Shown here piece by piece: positions 12,200 through 25,400 of a DNA stretch of 64,000 nucleotides. The position numbers and the translations under genes are program-made. Location of the stretch: assembly GCF_000226095.1 (NCBI RefSeq), contig NC_016474.1, positions 558,001-622,000 on the forward strand. The letters are read 5' to 3'. Position 1 is the stretch's first letter, and each line of letters opens with the position of its first letter. The notes under the pieces are model-generated. The model worked only from the letters and a program-made list of their open reading frames with translations. It ran no database searches and was not told where the DNA came from. The stretch is from Thermothelomyces thermophilus ATCC 42464 (taxonomy: Eukaryota > Ascomycota > Sordariomycetes > Sordariales > Chaetomiaceae).

Positions 12200-15115
12200 A
12201 TTACAGGAATACTTAGATAAAAACCTTACTAAGGGGAGGATTTGACCTTCTAAGAGTTTAGCGGCTAGCCTAGTCCTATTTATACCTAAAAAGAATAGAA
12301 GCCTTTGTCTTTATATTAATTACTAAGGACTTAATATAATTACCTAGAAGAATCGCTATCTATTACCCCTTATTTCGGAGATTCTTGACTATGCTTCCGG
12401 CGCTTAATTCTTTACTAAGCTTAATATTAAAGATACTTATTACTAGATTCGAGTATAAAAAGGGGATAAGTAAAAAACCGCCTTTTAAACTTGCTATAGA
12501 TTATTTGAGTACTTAGTTATACTATTTGGCCTAACAAACATACTAGCTACTTTTTAGAATTATATTTATTAAGCATTAGGTAGACTACTCGACGAATTTT
12601 ATATAGTTTATTTAGATAATATCTTAATTTTTTTACCTAACTATAAAATATATATAAAATATATCTAGAAAGTTCTTAAACGACTATAGAATATATAGTT
12701 ATATTATAAACCTAGTAAATATTCATTTTATAAGGACTAGGTTAACTTCCTTGAATTTATAGTAAATTGACAAGGAATTATAATAGACCTAGTATAAATC
12801 GAAATAATGGAGAAATAGCTAAAACCCTAAATCCATTACGATATTTAGATGTTTCTTAGATTTGTTAATTTTTATCGGAAATTCATTCGCAATTTTTTAT
12901 GGATTGCCTACCCTCTGACAAGTCTACTAAAGGGGCTAGAAAAGGGGAAGAAACTAGGAAGAGTCTAGTTTAACCTTAAAGAATAAAAAGCATTTTAAGA
13001 AATTAAAAACCATTTTAAATCGGCGCTAGTTCTCCGGTATTTTAATTCTAAAAAGCTAATAATTATCGAAATAGACGCTTTTATATTTACGATAGGGGCC
13101 GTCTTATTATAGCAAGTAGAGGACTCTTAAAAACATCTTATTACATTCTAATCGGCTAAGTTCTCTAGATTAGCCTATTACTATAATACTTCTAATAAGG
13201 AAATAATAGCAATTATAGAAGGCTTTAAGTATTAGCGACATTATTTAATAGGGAATCCCTATAAGATTATAGTCTATTCGGATTATAACAATTTATAAGA
13301 ATTCATAAGATAAACCTAATTTAACGATTACTAAGCTAGATAATATATATATCTCTTAGGCTTTGATTTTACTATTAAGTACTAGCTAGGGAAGCGAAAC
13401 CCTATAGATAGCCCTTTAAAAAGACTAGATTATAAAGAAGATAATCCTCTTAGGAACTAAAAATAGTTACCTATAATCTAAAGGAAGATAGCGAACTATA
13501 AAAAGGCGTAAGAAGTATAGAGAGTTTCGTAATCTTTTTAATACTAAATTAGAGTCTAGTTATTAAAAGTCAATCTAAAGGGATTATATAATATAGAATA
13601 AGTATACCTTGAAAGGAAGCCGATTATATTACGAAGATAGGCTAAAGAGGCGGTAAGACTAGAATTAGCTTCTACTATCTAGCCATTATAAACATTTAGG
13701 GAATGTATTTTAGAGCTCTAAAGATCAGACCCCTTAACTTAAAGAGTAAGGGAAGGCCTAGAAAAGGGTATAATAAAAGATTAGCGAAGTACTAGCGAAG
13801 CCGAACTATAGTCTTTAGGATATAGCGGCGAGCTACTTTATAAGAAAGCACTTTATATTTCTATAGAAGAAACTATAAGGTAAGAAATCCTCTAGTTATA
13901 TCATAATAATGCTAGAACTAGGCACTTTGGCCTTAAAAGAACTAGTAAACTTATTTAAAGAAAGTTTAACTAGCAAGGCCTAGTAAGAGATGTCAGACAT
14001 TAGTATTAAACCTATTACGTTTACTAAATAAATAAGCTAAGACAATATTAAGGTTATAGTAGCTTAGAATTCCTACCGATCTCTAACTAACCCTAGTAAG
14101 AGATTGGTATGGATATAATTATAGGTTTTTCTATAATAAATCTCTAAGTAGAGAAAAAGAACACTATACTTATAGTTATAAACCGTTATACTAAGATAAA
14201 CCGATTCTTTGCTATCAATTTAGATATTATAAGTTAGTAGCTTACTAAGCTAATTTACAAGGAAATTAAACTTAAATATGGTATATTAAAAGGCTATATA
14301 AGTAATTATAGCTCTATATTTACTTCCTAATTTTAGGTAGATCTTTACTATCTAAACTATATTACTAAGAGGCTTTCTATAGCATTTTACCCCTAAACTA
14401 ATAGCTAAACTAAGCAAAGTAACTAAACACTTATATAATACCTCTGCTATTTTATTATAGCAAACCCTATAATTTAGGTATAAATCCTCCTAGAAGTAGA
14501 GTTTATATATAATAATACTATTAATATAACTACTAGGCTACCCCCTTTTCAAGCATTAATAGACTATAACCTTATTATTTTATTATAAATTAGGGACGAT
14601 TTGCCTAAGGAGAGGTACTACCTTAATATAATAAAATGAATTAAAAAATTACGAATATTATAAAAATAATTAGAAGGGTATTAAAAGGAAGCCGTCTAAA
14701 ATTATAAAATTTATTATAACTAAAAATATTAAGAAAGGGTATTTAAAAGGGGTAACTTCGTCCTACTCTTAACCTAGAACCTTAAGTTAAAGATATTAAA
14801 AAAATTAACCCCTAAATTTATTAGCCTATTTTAGGTACTTAACCTAGTTAGTTTGCTAGTATATTAGCTAGCATTACCTATATAGTATACCTAGCTATAT
14901 AATGTCTTCCCTATTTCTCTACTCAAATTATAGTACCTATATAGTCAAAACAAGGCAGAACAAATACCGATACCGGAACTCGAGAACAATAAAGAATAGG
15001 AGGTTAAGGAGGTTTTAGTAGAGTAGGCTAATAATAAGACCTATTAGTTCCTAGTAAAGTAAAAGGGATGGCCCTCTAAATTTAACTAGTAAGTAAACGA
15101 AGAAGACATCGCTAA
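12200..15115 (+). other. Middle element: RT, RNase H, integrase and chromodomain remnants
   Basis: The reverse transcriptase is recognised by its LFIPKKN and NRYLLPLISEILD-type blocks (12270-12400) and the catalytic-site region near 12610. RNase H follows, recognised by the IIEIDAF and SNKEIIAI-type blocks (13060-13220). The integrase core lies around 14100-14640. A chromodomain at about 14985-15115 contains a KGWPSKFN block. Broken throughout; limits approximate. Confidence 0.75.
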
Positions 15116-15129
15116 TATGTAGGGTAAAG

Positions 15130-16900
15130 TATATAAGTTTAGGAAGCGCGCTATAACTATAGAGTGCCTATAATACGGTACGGAAAAGCACAAGAGGAAG
15201 CTAGGAAGAGGGCGCCTATAGAAAACGCCTAGATATATATCCTAAGGAAAAGTACACTAGGTAGGGCGGCACATTACTATAGTAACACACCCTAAGACTA
15301 TGATCGAAATACCGTAGAAAACGCCTAGAGAAAGGCACCCTAGGAGGGGCCTTAAGCTATATCGTAAAGGACTATATTTTAAATCGATATTACGCCGAAA
15401 CTATAGTAAAGAAGGCCTTACTAGAGATACTAAAATTAGTAAAAAAAACATTTATATTATAATATTACGAACTAGTAGAGTAAATCTATAATACCGATTT
15501 AAGGCTAAAAGGGTATCTACTCTATATAATTAAAAAAAAATAAAAACAAGATAAAGTTTTACTATCTTAAAAACCTTAATAAAAGCTATTATAGGAGATA
15601 AACTCCAAGTTTACCATATATTTGCCCAAAAATTAGGCTACCTTACCCTTACTACCTAGGGCTCTTACTATAAGTATGCCTAGTTTAGTAATAAACTTAT
15701 ACTTAGCTATTTACTAAGTAATATAACCTTTATCGATAGGCTCTAGGCAAGGTAGTAGCAAATATTACTAGATTATAAGATCCTATAGTACCTATACTAT
15801 ATTAGTAAATAACTAGGTAAGCTAAAATATAACTAAACGTATTATATTAGCATTAAACTTAAGGTATAGGTTAGTAGCTATAATTATATACTTATAATTA
15901 GTTATAAACTTATTATATACTAGCTATTACTTCTATAAATATATTAGTATCTATACTAAATCGTAAGCGAAGACAAATAAGTTCCTATAGAAGTAATCTT
16001 CTTACTACTATTATTAATAAGACCTATATTAGACTAGTAGTATTTCTCGACTACCTTAAAAGTAATGGCCGTATTATTTATAAGTATAGTAATATAATAA
16101 TAATAGCGCTTACTAAGTATAAGCAAGTCCTTAAAGTCGGCTATATCTAGCTTTAGGGCTAAAATGACCTTATAGGTAGACTAAATGATAATTATAAGGT
16201 TAACTATATTGCTAGTTATAATACTAGTAGCCTAAATAATTATTAATATCTAGGGAATTACTCCTAAAATATATACTTATTAGGAGATAGCTTATCTAGT
16301 AGCCCTAGTAGTACCGAAAATACTTAAATAAGCTAGTAATAGAAAATATATATTAAATATTAAGGGGAACCTCGTCATTTGCCTTAATATCTTTAATAGC
16401 GCTATATAAGCACTATATATATAATAATAAGTTAGCTATACTAAGCTATTAAATCTCTATAGTATTACTATAGATATAAAAATAAAGATTTAAAATTTGA
16501 AAATTAAATTATAAGTGGCTAAAGAGCAAACGATATAAGGAAGATAAGATTAAAGATTAAAAGAAAATCGAGAACGAAAGGCGACCCTCTAAAAAAGTCA
16601 AATATTATTTCTATTGCTATAGTAGAGACCTTCCTAACGCCGCGGTAACTACTAGATATATTTATAATAAAGCGAATCTTTAGACGAAAACACTCGAATA
16701 GCAACTATAATAATAGCGATACACGTATAAAAACAAAGGCGCCTAGTACCTACCTATTCTATATATAATCGCAAATAAAGCCGTAATAATAAAGCGCCAA
16801 AACAATAGCAATCCGCCACCACAGAATAGGCATCTAGGATAAAGCTATTCCGATAGAGCCTATAGGCCTACAGACAGGCCTACTAAGGGAGAGAGTAAGT
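15130..16900. other. Middle element: unexplained 1.8-kb tail between chromodomain and 3' LTR
   Basis: This stretch lies after the chromodomain and before the purine-rich tract (AAGGGAGAGAGTAAG, ending at 16899) and the 3' LTR. It is longer than the 3' non-coding part of a typical chromovirus. A short block near 16590-16690 has spaced cysteines and could be a finger-like remnant, but I cannot assign it. It may be captured sequence, an extra reading frame or long non-coding sequence. Confidence 0.45.
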
Positions 16901-16982
16901 TATCACAAACGTAAGCTAACCTGCGCCTATGGCCAGGCTACGGCAGCCAGAGGGCCTACGCCCGGGCACTAATAGGTATAAC
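16901..16982 (+). repeat. 3' LTR of the middle element, first part
   Basis: First 82 bp of the 3' LTR, ending in ataac (16978-16982), which is the target site of the inner element. It continues at 24610. Confidence 0.9.
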
Positions 16983-17439
16983 TATTACGAGCCAACCATA
17001 TACCGCGACCCGGTGGGGTGCAGCAGGCTGAATGAGCCACCAATCAAGAAGGGCACGAAGCGAGGCTGACACAGGATCGCTAGGGAGCGCAGGCTACCAC
17101 GGGCGAACAATTGCCAAAAAGGGAAAGATAGCAGAGGATAGCTAGCTACCAAAGGCGATCTAAAGACAGGATAGAAGGGGACTATAAGCGACCGATAGAA
17201 GTATATATATATATAAATAGTTACTTGTTATAATAGACTCTAGGAGTTTACTAGTAATAGCAACCCTTATAATTATAGTACTTATACTAAGTATCGTTAT
17301 TAACTACTATAAGAGATAACTTAGTGTTGTTATAAACCCTTTAGCTTTACCAAATCCCTTAGACGACTTGCCTACTTGTCTTGCTTAATCTACCTTCGTC
17401 TAAACCCTTTTAGAAGAAGTCTGAGTTAGGTTTGTTATA
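16983..17439 (+). repeat. 5' LTR of the inner element (457 bp)
   Basis: Pairs with 24148-24604 over its full length. About 45 differences were counted by eye, every one a transition (C/T or G/A), as RIP would leave. The LTR ends at about 17439. Confidence 0.92.
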
Positions 17440-17699
17440 TATTGCTATTACTCCCTTTGTTCTATTATAGTTTAGAACAGAGGTAACTTTGACCTTAATA
17501 TCGATATAGCTATTAACGTTATAGCTAAATAGCTACTTGCCTAGCTTAGTTAACTTTATTAGCGAATCTAGGAGTTAGACTAGAGAGATAAGGCTACTTA
17601 AGCTTAAATTAAGGAACTTAAGAATGGTGAAAAGCACTTGTAGAAATTGGTTAATAAGGCCTACGCCAAAATCAAGGTACTTGAGGGCGCCAAAGTAAG

Positions 17700-20170
17700 C
17701 CGTATTAAGATCGAATTACCTAGTGAATATAGAGGAACTAAGGAGGATCTTGTAGAATTCTTAATAAACCTCTGATTCTACTTCTGGCTTAATGACGATA
17801 AGTTTCCAGACGATAAAGCTAAAGTCCTCTATATAGCTATAAGACTAGAGGGTAAGGTACTTAGATGGTTCGAGCCTATATAGAATGACTATCTTACTAA
17901 GGAAGACAAAGATGACTAAGACGTGTTTATATAAGTAGTCTTTCGATCTTATGACTATTTCGAAGAAGAGCTTTAGAAGGTTTTTAATAATAAAGATAAG
18001 AAGATTTATATATAAGAAAGACTTGCTAATCTCCGATAGACTAAGTTAGTAGCCTCTTATACTATATAGTTTAGACAGGATATACTTAAGTCTTAGCTTA
18101 ATAACGAAGTATTAATATAACTGTTCTATAATAGCTTAAAAGAAAAGGTTAAAGACGAGCTATATAAGTATAATCGGCTTAAGACTCTAGATAAATATAT
18201 TATATGGGCTATTAGAATTAATAATTAACTCTATATATAAGAGTAATGAAAATAAGGTTAAATAAATAGAACTATAGTTAAGGCTAATAATAAGAAAAAG
18301 TAAATATATATTAATACCTTATATAGGATATACCCTAGAGCTATAGATATAGATATAGTATAGAAGTAAGACTAGAAGAAGATGACTAAAGATAAGTCTA
18401 ATATTACTTACTATAACTATAAAAAGAAAGGGCACTATAAGTAAGAATATTAAAGCCTAAAGAAAGAGTAGAAGATAGTCCCTAGAAAGGAAATTACGGC
18501 TATCGACAAAACTACCAAGGACGTTATCGAAGTAATAGCTATAAGCTACAAAGATAGGGGCAGTGACATAGATAGTTTCGGACACGATGGCAATAGTAAA
18601 GACGAACAAGCACCGTACTCCGAACTAGTTACTATAGACCTAGAGACAGGTCTTACCAAATAGGATACGGCAGGAGAATATATACTACTAATTTCGATTC
18701 TCCTAGCCTTAAGGTAGTAGGGTTTCACGGTCATATAGAGGTAGGACGGATTGTAGATAACCGATACTTAAGGAATCGAAAGACCTAGACCTAATATTCT
18801 ATTCCTCTAGGAACGAATTGAATGGTACTATAATAAAGTTTTCTGGCTTAATACGGAACTGCGTAAACGGGATAGACGTTTGATTTGACTTGTCTAGTAG
18901 AGTAATAAGATGAGGGACGAGACAAGGGAACTCTAATATATTGTAGAAACTATCAAAGGAGGATAGCCTATAATATATAATAGGCCTAATAGCTATACTA
19001 AGTACCTTGATGACTAGTAACTTAGTAACGATATATAGAACCTAGAATACTAGTTTATATATACGAATCGTAGAAAAGACAAGTATATATAGGAGAGCTA
19101 TTAGAAAAAATACTCCTATTATAGCATTAGAGTACCTACAGTCTATATATAATAGGAAAGATTTAGGAAAGAATTCTAATACCTCCTAGGTAACGCTATA
19201 TAACTATATCCTTAATACAAGGCATATATACAAGTGCCCTAGTTCTAGTATATAGTATACAGATACTAATACCACTTCTATAACAAATTCGAAAACAATC
19301 ACTAGCCAACCTAACAAGGAAATAAGGATAGAAGCTTACGTCCTATAGAATAGGTCTACAATATAGGAAATAGAGTAGCCGAATTGCTCTAGAAGATCGA
19401 AGCCTATAATCTAGAAGGCATTACGATAGTTCCAAAACGAGCCTAGCCCAGGCACTACAGAATAAGGCGAGAAATATAGGACTTGTGCTAGAGTAACGAT
19501 TACCTCTATTACGCGGACAAAAAGAAATTGCGAATTCGGGAGCTTTAGATAAAGCTATAGTATATATAACGAAAAGCAGAACGGGCTTAATAGTAGAAAG
19601 CCGTAAGCACTTAATGGCTTATAGAAATAAGTATAGTCGACGAAGCTATTATTAGCCAAACAACCGAAGAGATTAGCACTAACCTAGGAAACAGGTCAGG
19701 GCCCTTCGAGGGGCCTAGAAACTATTAACGCCTATATAGCGGCGAGTAGTAGCGTAATATAGGAGGAACTGGCGTAAGAGACCACTATATCAAGACCTCC
19801 TAGCAAAAATATAGGAAATCGCCGTAATCTTTGGATGACGGCGGTACGACAAGCGACTATAGATAATAGTATAATGGAAATAGTATAAAATGCTTATACT
19901 AGTAGATAGTAAAGTAGAGATAAACCTGATTTTACCGATACTTGTAAATTAGCTATAGATATCCTAGAGAATGAAGCAGAAGTATAGTATAGTCAAAGGG
20001 CTATTTCTAATGTAATAGGTATATAGGAAAACCGAAGCGATTGACATTATTATAATAAGAAAGACTATAATAGTTATATTTAATATTATAGATATAGGTA
20101 ACGATAAGGATATAATATTAGGGTTACTATGATATAAAGATTATAACCTAGATATTAGCTAGAAGAATAG
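17700..20170 (+). other. Inner element: gag, zinc knuckle, accessory stretch and protease remnants
   Basis: The gag core is recognisable by KVLYIAIRLEGKVLRWFEP around 17820-17880 and is followed by a CCHC-like knuckle near 18408-18450. About 1.3 kb then separates the knuckle from the retropepsin-like block (about 19900-20170). That stretch is rich in Gln and charged residues and I cannot assign it. Broken throughout. Confidence 0.65.
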
Positions 20171-20689
20171 TAGCCATTTATGACCCTAAATAGAGTTATA
20201 TTTAACTAGCAAGATAGGAAGCGTATAAGAATCGCAAGTAGATAATACTTAGGGGAAGGTATATCCTATAGATCTACTATAAGAGATAGATAATGGTAGA
20301 TAGACTACTATAGACTCTAGAAGAGGCGGTATAACAATATCGATATTGCGATAGGAGGAACGAGCTAAACCGCCGATAGCTATTCTCTCTATTGACAAAT
20401 GCGGAACACTATAATAAGAGTAGTAGGTTAAGATAGGAGAAATCGCTAGTATCGCTATAGATAGAACCAAGTTCGTATATTATTAGAAAACCGAGAGATA
20501 AGACAAGACTAGGGAAGTACCGAAAGAATATAAAGGATACCTAGCATTCGAACTAAAGTATCTAAAAGGACTACTAGAATACGGCCTATAGGATCACGAG
20601 ATCAAGCTTAAGGAAGGAGTATAACTAAAGTTCTTTAAGATCTATTATATAAGCTGGACTTAGAATAAAGAACTTAAGCGATATTCAGA

Positions 20690-23400
20690 AGAGAACCTTT
20701 GAAGAGGATATATCTGCCTATTGACATTGCTAGTAGGCTACCTAATCCTATTTATACCTAAGAAAGATGGAAAGCTATAGTTATATGTTAACTATCGGTA
20801 ACTTAACGAATAGATCGTAAAAAACCGATACCCGTTACCGCTAATCTTACGGCTCCGAGATCAGTTAGCAGGAGCCTAATATTTTACACGTCTTGACTTA
20901 CTATCGGCCTATAACTATATATAGATTAAAGAAGGCGACAAGTAGAAAATAGCCTTTAAGACACCCTATAGCTACTACAAGTACCTTGTTATGCTATTTA
21001 GACTTATAAATGTACTAGTAACGTTCTAAGCCCTAATTAATCAAGCTATCCGACCCTTTCTTAACAAATTTATGGTATATTATCTTGACGATATACTTAT
21101 CTTCTCTAAGATAATAGACAAATACCGGAAGTACGTGAAAGTAGTACTAGACGCGCTATATATATATAAACTATTAGTTAACAAGGAAAAGAGCGAATTC
21201 CACGTTAGGAAAATGGTATTTTTAGGATATAAGATATCCCTAGGATAAATCTAGATAGAACCTTTAAAGGTTAAAGCTATTAAGAATTGACTATAACTGA
21301 CGTTAGTTACGGAAGTACGAAGCTTTATTAGATTTATAAACTTCTACTAGATATTTATTAGGAACTTTAGAGCGATCGTACAACCTTTATATAAACTTAC
21401 TAGGAAGAACGCTAAATTCTAATGGAAAGAATAGCACGAGCAAGCATTTATATAGATCTATGACGCTATTACTAAAGATCTAGTACTAGTATTACTAGAT
21501 CCTAAGAAGCCATTTGAAGTAGAAATAGATACTTTAGACTACGCCATTAGAGGATAATTAGGATAACAAGACAGATAAGGAAAGCTATATCCCATAGCCT
21601 TCTTTTTAAAGAAGCTCGATAGACTACGTCTTAATTATCCGATCTACAATAAGGAACTACTTATAATTGTCAAAGCTTTCAAGGAATAGTAACTATACCT
21701 TAGTAGTACGATTAAACTGGTATAAGTATATATAGATTATAAGAACTTATAATACTTTATAATGATAAAGGAGCTTAACGGATGATAAATATAATAGGCA
21801 GAGTTCCTCGCGGAATTTAACTTCGAAATCTGCTATAAGAAGGGCAAAGAGAATGTACAAATAGACATCTTAAGCTGACAAACGGATCATATAGAAGGAC
21901 AAACGGAAATAACACCACCGTTATTCAAGGAACAAATAGACGGAATACTATATTATAAAATGTAGATACCTGTAGAAGATAACCTACTTAACTCGTTCCT
22001 AGAGTATTACGTAATCTTTCGAGAAGAAAGGATTAACGAGACATAGTATTAAGTAACACCCGGACTACTAGTACCTAACAGAGTAGAAGAAAGAGATAGG
22101 AAACTCTAGTACCAAGGCAAAGTATATATCTATAACGGGGATCAATAGCTATAAATGATTTAGGAACTCTATAAGTCGAAACTTAGAGGATATAAAGGAG
22201 TTATAAAGACTATTATATAAGTTAGGAAACACTACAACTTTCTATAGTTAATAGTATAAGTTAAGAAAGTCATATAGAACTATAATATTTATAATTAAAG
22301 CAAAACGGCATAATATAAGCCGTATAGGCTACTTTAGCCACTGTTAATAGCTAATAAACTATAGAGTTTAGTTATAATAGACTTTATTATAAAGCTGCTA
22401 GAATCTAAGGACATAGCTATAGGAGTGACCTATAATAGTATTCTTACTATAGTAGATCGCCTGACTAAATAGGCATACTTCTTTCCCCATAAGAAGTCCT
22501 AGATAGCGGAATAGTTAGTAGACGTAATCTATCGACAAGTTACATTAGTATATACTTAGCTATAAGAATAGATTACTAATAGAGATACCAAGTTTACGTT
22601 GAAGTTCTAGTAAGCGTTAATATAACGATTAGGCATTAATAGCAAGCTATTAATAGCATATTACCTACAGACTAATAGACAAATAGAGCGACTAAACCAA
22701 GTTATTAAGTAGTATTTCCGTTCTTATATTAACTACTAGTAAGATGACTAGGTCATACTATTACTAATAGTATAACTTGCTTATAATATAACACCAATAG
22801 AAACGACTAAAGTTATACTGTTCTTTACAAACTATAGATATAAAGTAGACTTTAAGCAAGGACTGGAGGTTACAGTGCCAAGAGTAGCAGTCAAAGTAAA
22901 ACAAATATATATACTATATAAAAAGCTTAAAAAGGAACTTAAGTTTATCAAGACTAGAATAAAGAACTACTATAACAAATATAGGCTTAAAGGACCTTGC
23001 CTAGAGAGGGGAGACAAAGTCTACCTAATCGTATAAAACTTATAAACCAAACGACCAAGCACAAAGCTAGACTTTAAAAAGGTCGGACCTTTCGTTATTA
23101 AAGAACAAATTTCGATATCTAACTACTAACTATCGTTACCGTCATCTATATAACTACAGATAGATGTTTTTTATATTTCACTTCTTAAACTAGTACCAAA
23201 GAATGCTAAGGTTGCTATATATATCGAAGTAGAGGACGAAGAAGAAGAATAGGACGTTAAAGAAATTCTAGATTTATATATTATCAATAGAGAACTATAG
23301 TACCTAGTCAAATAACTTGATTTTAGACTAGAAGATAACTTATAGGAACCTATTAAGAACCTAAATTACCCTAAGAAACTAAAGTAGTTTTATTAGTAGA
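20690..23400 (+). other. Inner element: RT, RNase H, integrase and chromodomain remnants
   Basis: Clear Ty3-type reverse transcriptase blocks are present: LFIPKKDGKL, NRYPLPLILRLRDQLAGA and YLDDILIFS. RNase H follows (about 21490-21760), then the integrase with its core near 22360-22880, then a chromodomain-like block near 23220-23400. Broken throughout. Confidence 0.8.
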
Positions 23401-24147
23401 ATTCTAACTAGCTATAATAATTAGCTTTAAAGCCTATTCTCCAATAGAAAAAGAGGGGAACCTACTAGAATTAGGACTAGGATCTAACCTAATCGACTCC
23501 TAATCAAGCATATCAAAAGTACCTAACGCCTAAGCCTAACCCGCGAGGGTCTATATCTCCGATATCGGCAAAGGAGTATCTAGCTCTTCCTCCTCCTCTA
23601 GATAAGCTACGCTACGACGAAAAACTTTAGTACTACGGTCATATAGGGATTGCTATAAACGACGTAATTAACTTAAATAGCTTAATGTCTAAGCAAGTAA
23701 TACCTTAGTCTTAGTAATCTCCCTTAAAACCTTCTCCTACTCTAATAAATTTAAAAAGACTAAGATAGTTAGTAACCTAAGATTATAAAGGAAAATAATA
23801 AGGAACTTATAGGTATCTATAATATTTAGACTATTATACTTCTTACCTATATAAATATAGTTTCAATATTTATTTAAACCTTCTATCATTATATAATACT
23901 TTTATAGCTTTATATTCTAATGATGCTTATAAGGTATAGTAACTTTATAACCCTCTTACTTAATCTTAATTATAATAGTATATTATTCGCGTTTAAGATC
24001 ACGACAATTCCTAGGAATACAATTAGCTATGATAAAAGGAAGTTAGCAGAAAAAGGACATTACCTACTAGGAAAAGGGGGGTATTAGTAGTACTTAAAAT
24101 AAATTATAAGAAGCTTTTAGGTTAAAAGCCCTAAAGAGGGGGCATCA

Positions 24148-24604
24148 TATTATAAGCTAACTATATACTATAACTCGGTAGGGTATAGCAGGCTAAATAA
24201 GCCACTAATCAAGAAAGGCACGAAGCGAGGCTGACATAAGATCGCTAGGGAGCACAGGCTACCACAGGCAAACAATTGCTAAAAAGGGAAAGATAACAGA
24301 GGATAGCTAGCTACCAAAGGCAATCTAAGGACAGGATAGAAAGGGACTATAAGCGACCGACAGAAGTATATATATATATAAATAGTTACTCGTTATAGTA
24401 GACTCTAGGAGTTTACTAGTAATAGCAACCCTTATAATTATAGTACTTATACTAAGCATTGTTGTTGACTACTATAAGAGATAACTTAGTGTTGTTGTAA
24501 ACCCTTTGGCTTTACCGAATCCCTTAGACGACTTGCCTGCTTGTCCTGCTCAATCTACCTTTGTCTGAACCCTTTTAGAAGAAGTCTGAGTTGGGTTCGT
24601 CACA
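24148..24604 (+). repeat. 3' LTR of the inner element (457 bp)
   Basis: Ends GTCACA at 24604 and is followed directly by the second ataac target copy and the rest of the middle element's 3' LTR. Confidence 0.92.
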
Positions 24605-24609
24605 ATAAC

Positions 24610-24887
24610 CCTACTATGACGGGCACGATTAGGGCACGGCTAGGGAAAGGGGATGGCCGATCCGTAGTATAAGATGTATCTATTAGCCTACGGATCCGAA
24701 AGGGAGGTTTTCCTCCCTAAGGATCAGTCTGTATAACTACGATTCGAGTGGGATACGAATGGGTAGCTGCCGACCCTAGAACAATTGACTCTCCCTGCCC
24801 CCGCGATTAGTGTAAACCTGCTTAGAAAGGCCTTTGTGATAGTGCTACCTCTCTTGATAACTGGCCTAACGGCAGGCCGCCCTGACA
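24610..24887 (+). repeat. 3' LTR of the middle element, second part
   Basis: The remaining 278 bp of the split 360-bp LTR, ending TGACA, followed by the actaa target copy and by the outer element's integrase region. Confidence 0.9.
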
Positions 24888-24892
24888 ACTAA

Positions 24893-25400
24893 ATATAGAT
24901 ATAATACTAGCTACTATAACATCGAATTTAAGCTAGGTAACTAAGTATATCTATACCTCTACTACGGCTATTACTTGCCTAGATAGCTATTATCTAAACT
25001 ATCTTAGTAACGTATAGGTCCTTTTAAAGTTATTAAACATATTAGCTACTTAGCTTACTATCTTTATCTATTACTAAATATAGACATCTATCTTATAATA
25101 TTAGTAATATACTTATTACCTATACCTCTAGGTACTAACCTATATAATTATAAGATACCGCCTCCTAACCCTATTAAGGATAGCTATACCGATAGCAGTT
25201 TAGAATCCAAAGACAAGTACAAACTCGAGCATATTTAAAACCACAAACTTATATACGGCAAGTATAAGTATCTAGTCAAATAGAAAGGACTTAGCTACAA
25301 ATATAACGTTTAAAAGACTAACTTCTAGCTACACTATACGCGTAAGATAGTTAACGAATACTAGGCACGCTAGGGGGGTTAACCTACTGTAGCTTAAGTA
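24893..25400 (+). other. Outer element: GPY/F module and chromodomain remnants
   Basis: This is the continuation of the outer element after the nest. A GPFKV block near 25020 is the integrase C-terminal GPY/F module. A chromodomain-like stretch (with YKYLVK) lies at about 25210-25370. Broken. Confidence 0.75.

Larger units (their letters stand above)
16983..24604 (+). mobile_element. Inner Ty3-type LTR retrotransposon (chromovirus), fossil, inserted in the middle element's 3' LTR
   Basis: The element is 7,622 bp with 457-bp LTRs at 16983-17439 and 24148-24604. A perfect 5-bp duplication, ataac, lies at 16978-16982 and 24605-24609. Parts: gag core about 17700-18280, a CCHC-type knuckle about 18408-18450, an accessory stretch about 18500-19850, protease about 19900-20170, reverse transcriptase about 20690-21330 with its YLDD site near 21081, RNase H about 21490-21760, integrase about 22180-22880, chromodomain about 23220-23400, and a purine-rich tract (AAAGAGGGGGC) before the 3' LTR. 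It is the youngest by nesting but just as broken: interruptions number well over a hundred. Confidence 0.92.
9874..24887 (+). mobile_element. Middle Ty3-type LTR retrotransposon (chromovirus), fossil, inserted in the outer element
   Basis: Its 360-bp LTRs are 9874-10233 and the 3' copy 16901-16982 plus 24610-24887, which is itself split by the inner element; the two pieces sum to exactly 360. Termini are TGTCA...TGACA. A perfect 5-bp target duplication, actaa, lies at 9869-9873 and 24888-24892 within the integrase region of the outer element. Without the inner element it is about 7.4 kb. Parts: gag about 10440-11500, reverse transcriptase about 12200-12720, RNase H about 13000-13260, integrase about 13850-14640, chromodomain about 14985-15115, then about 1.8 kb of unexplained sequence before the 3' LTR. 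It is broken in all domains (of the order of a hundred or more interruptions). Intermediate in age by nesting. Confidence 0.9.

Noticed and set aside
5040-17215. Short tata/atat runs and small repeats considered as a CRISPR array or satellite
   Set aside because: No regular spacer-repeat structure is present, the genome is fungal, and the repeats are simple AT-rich sequence left by decay.
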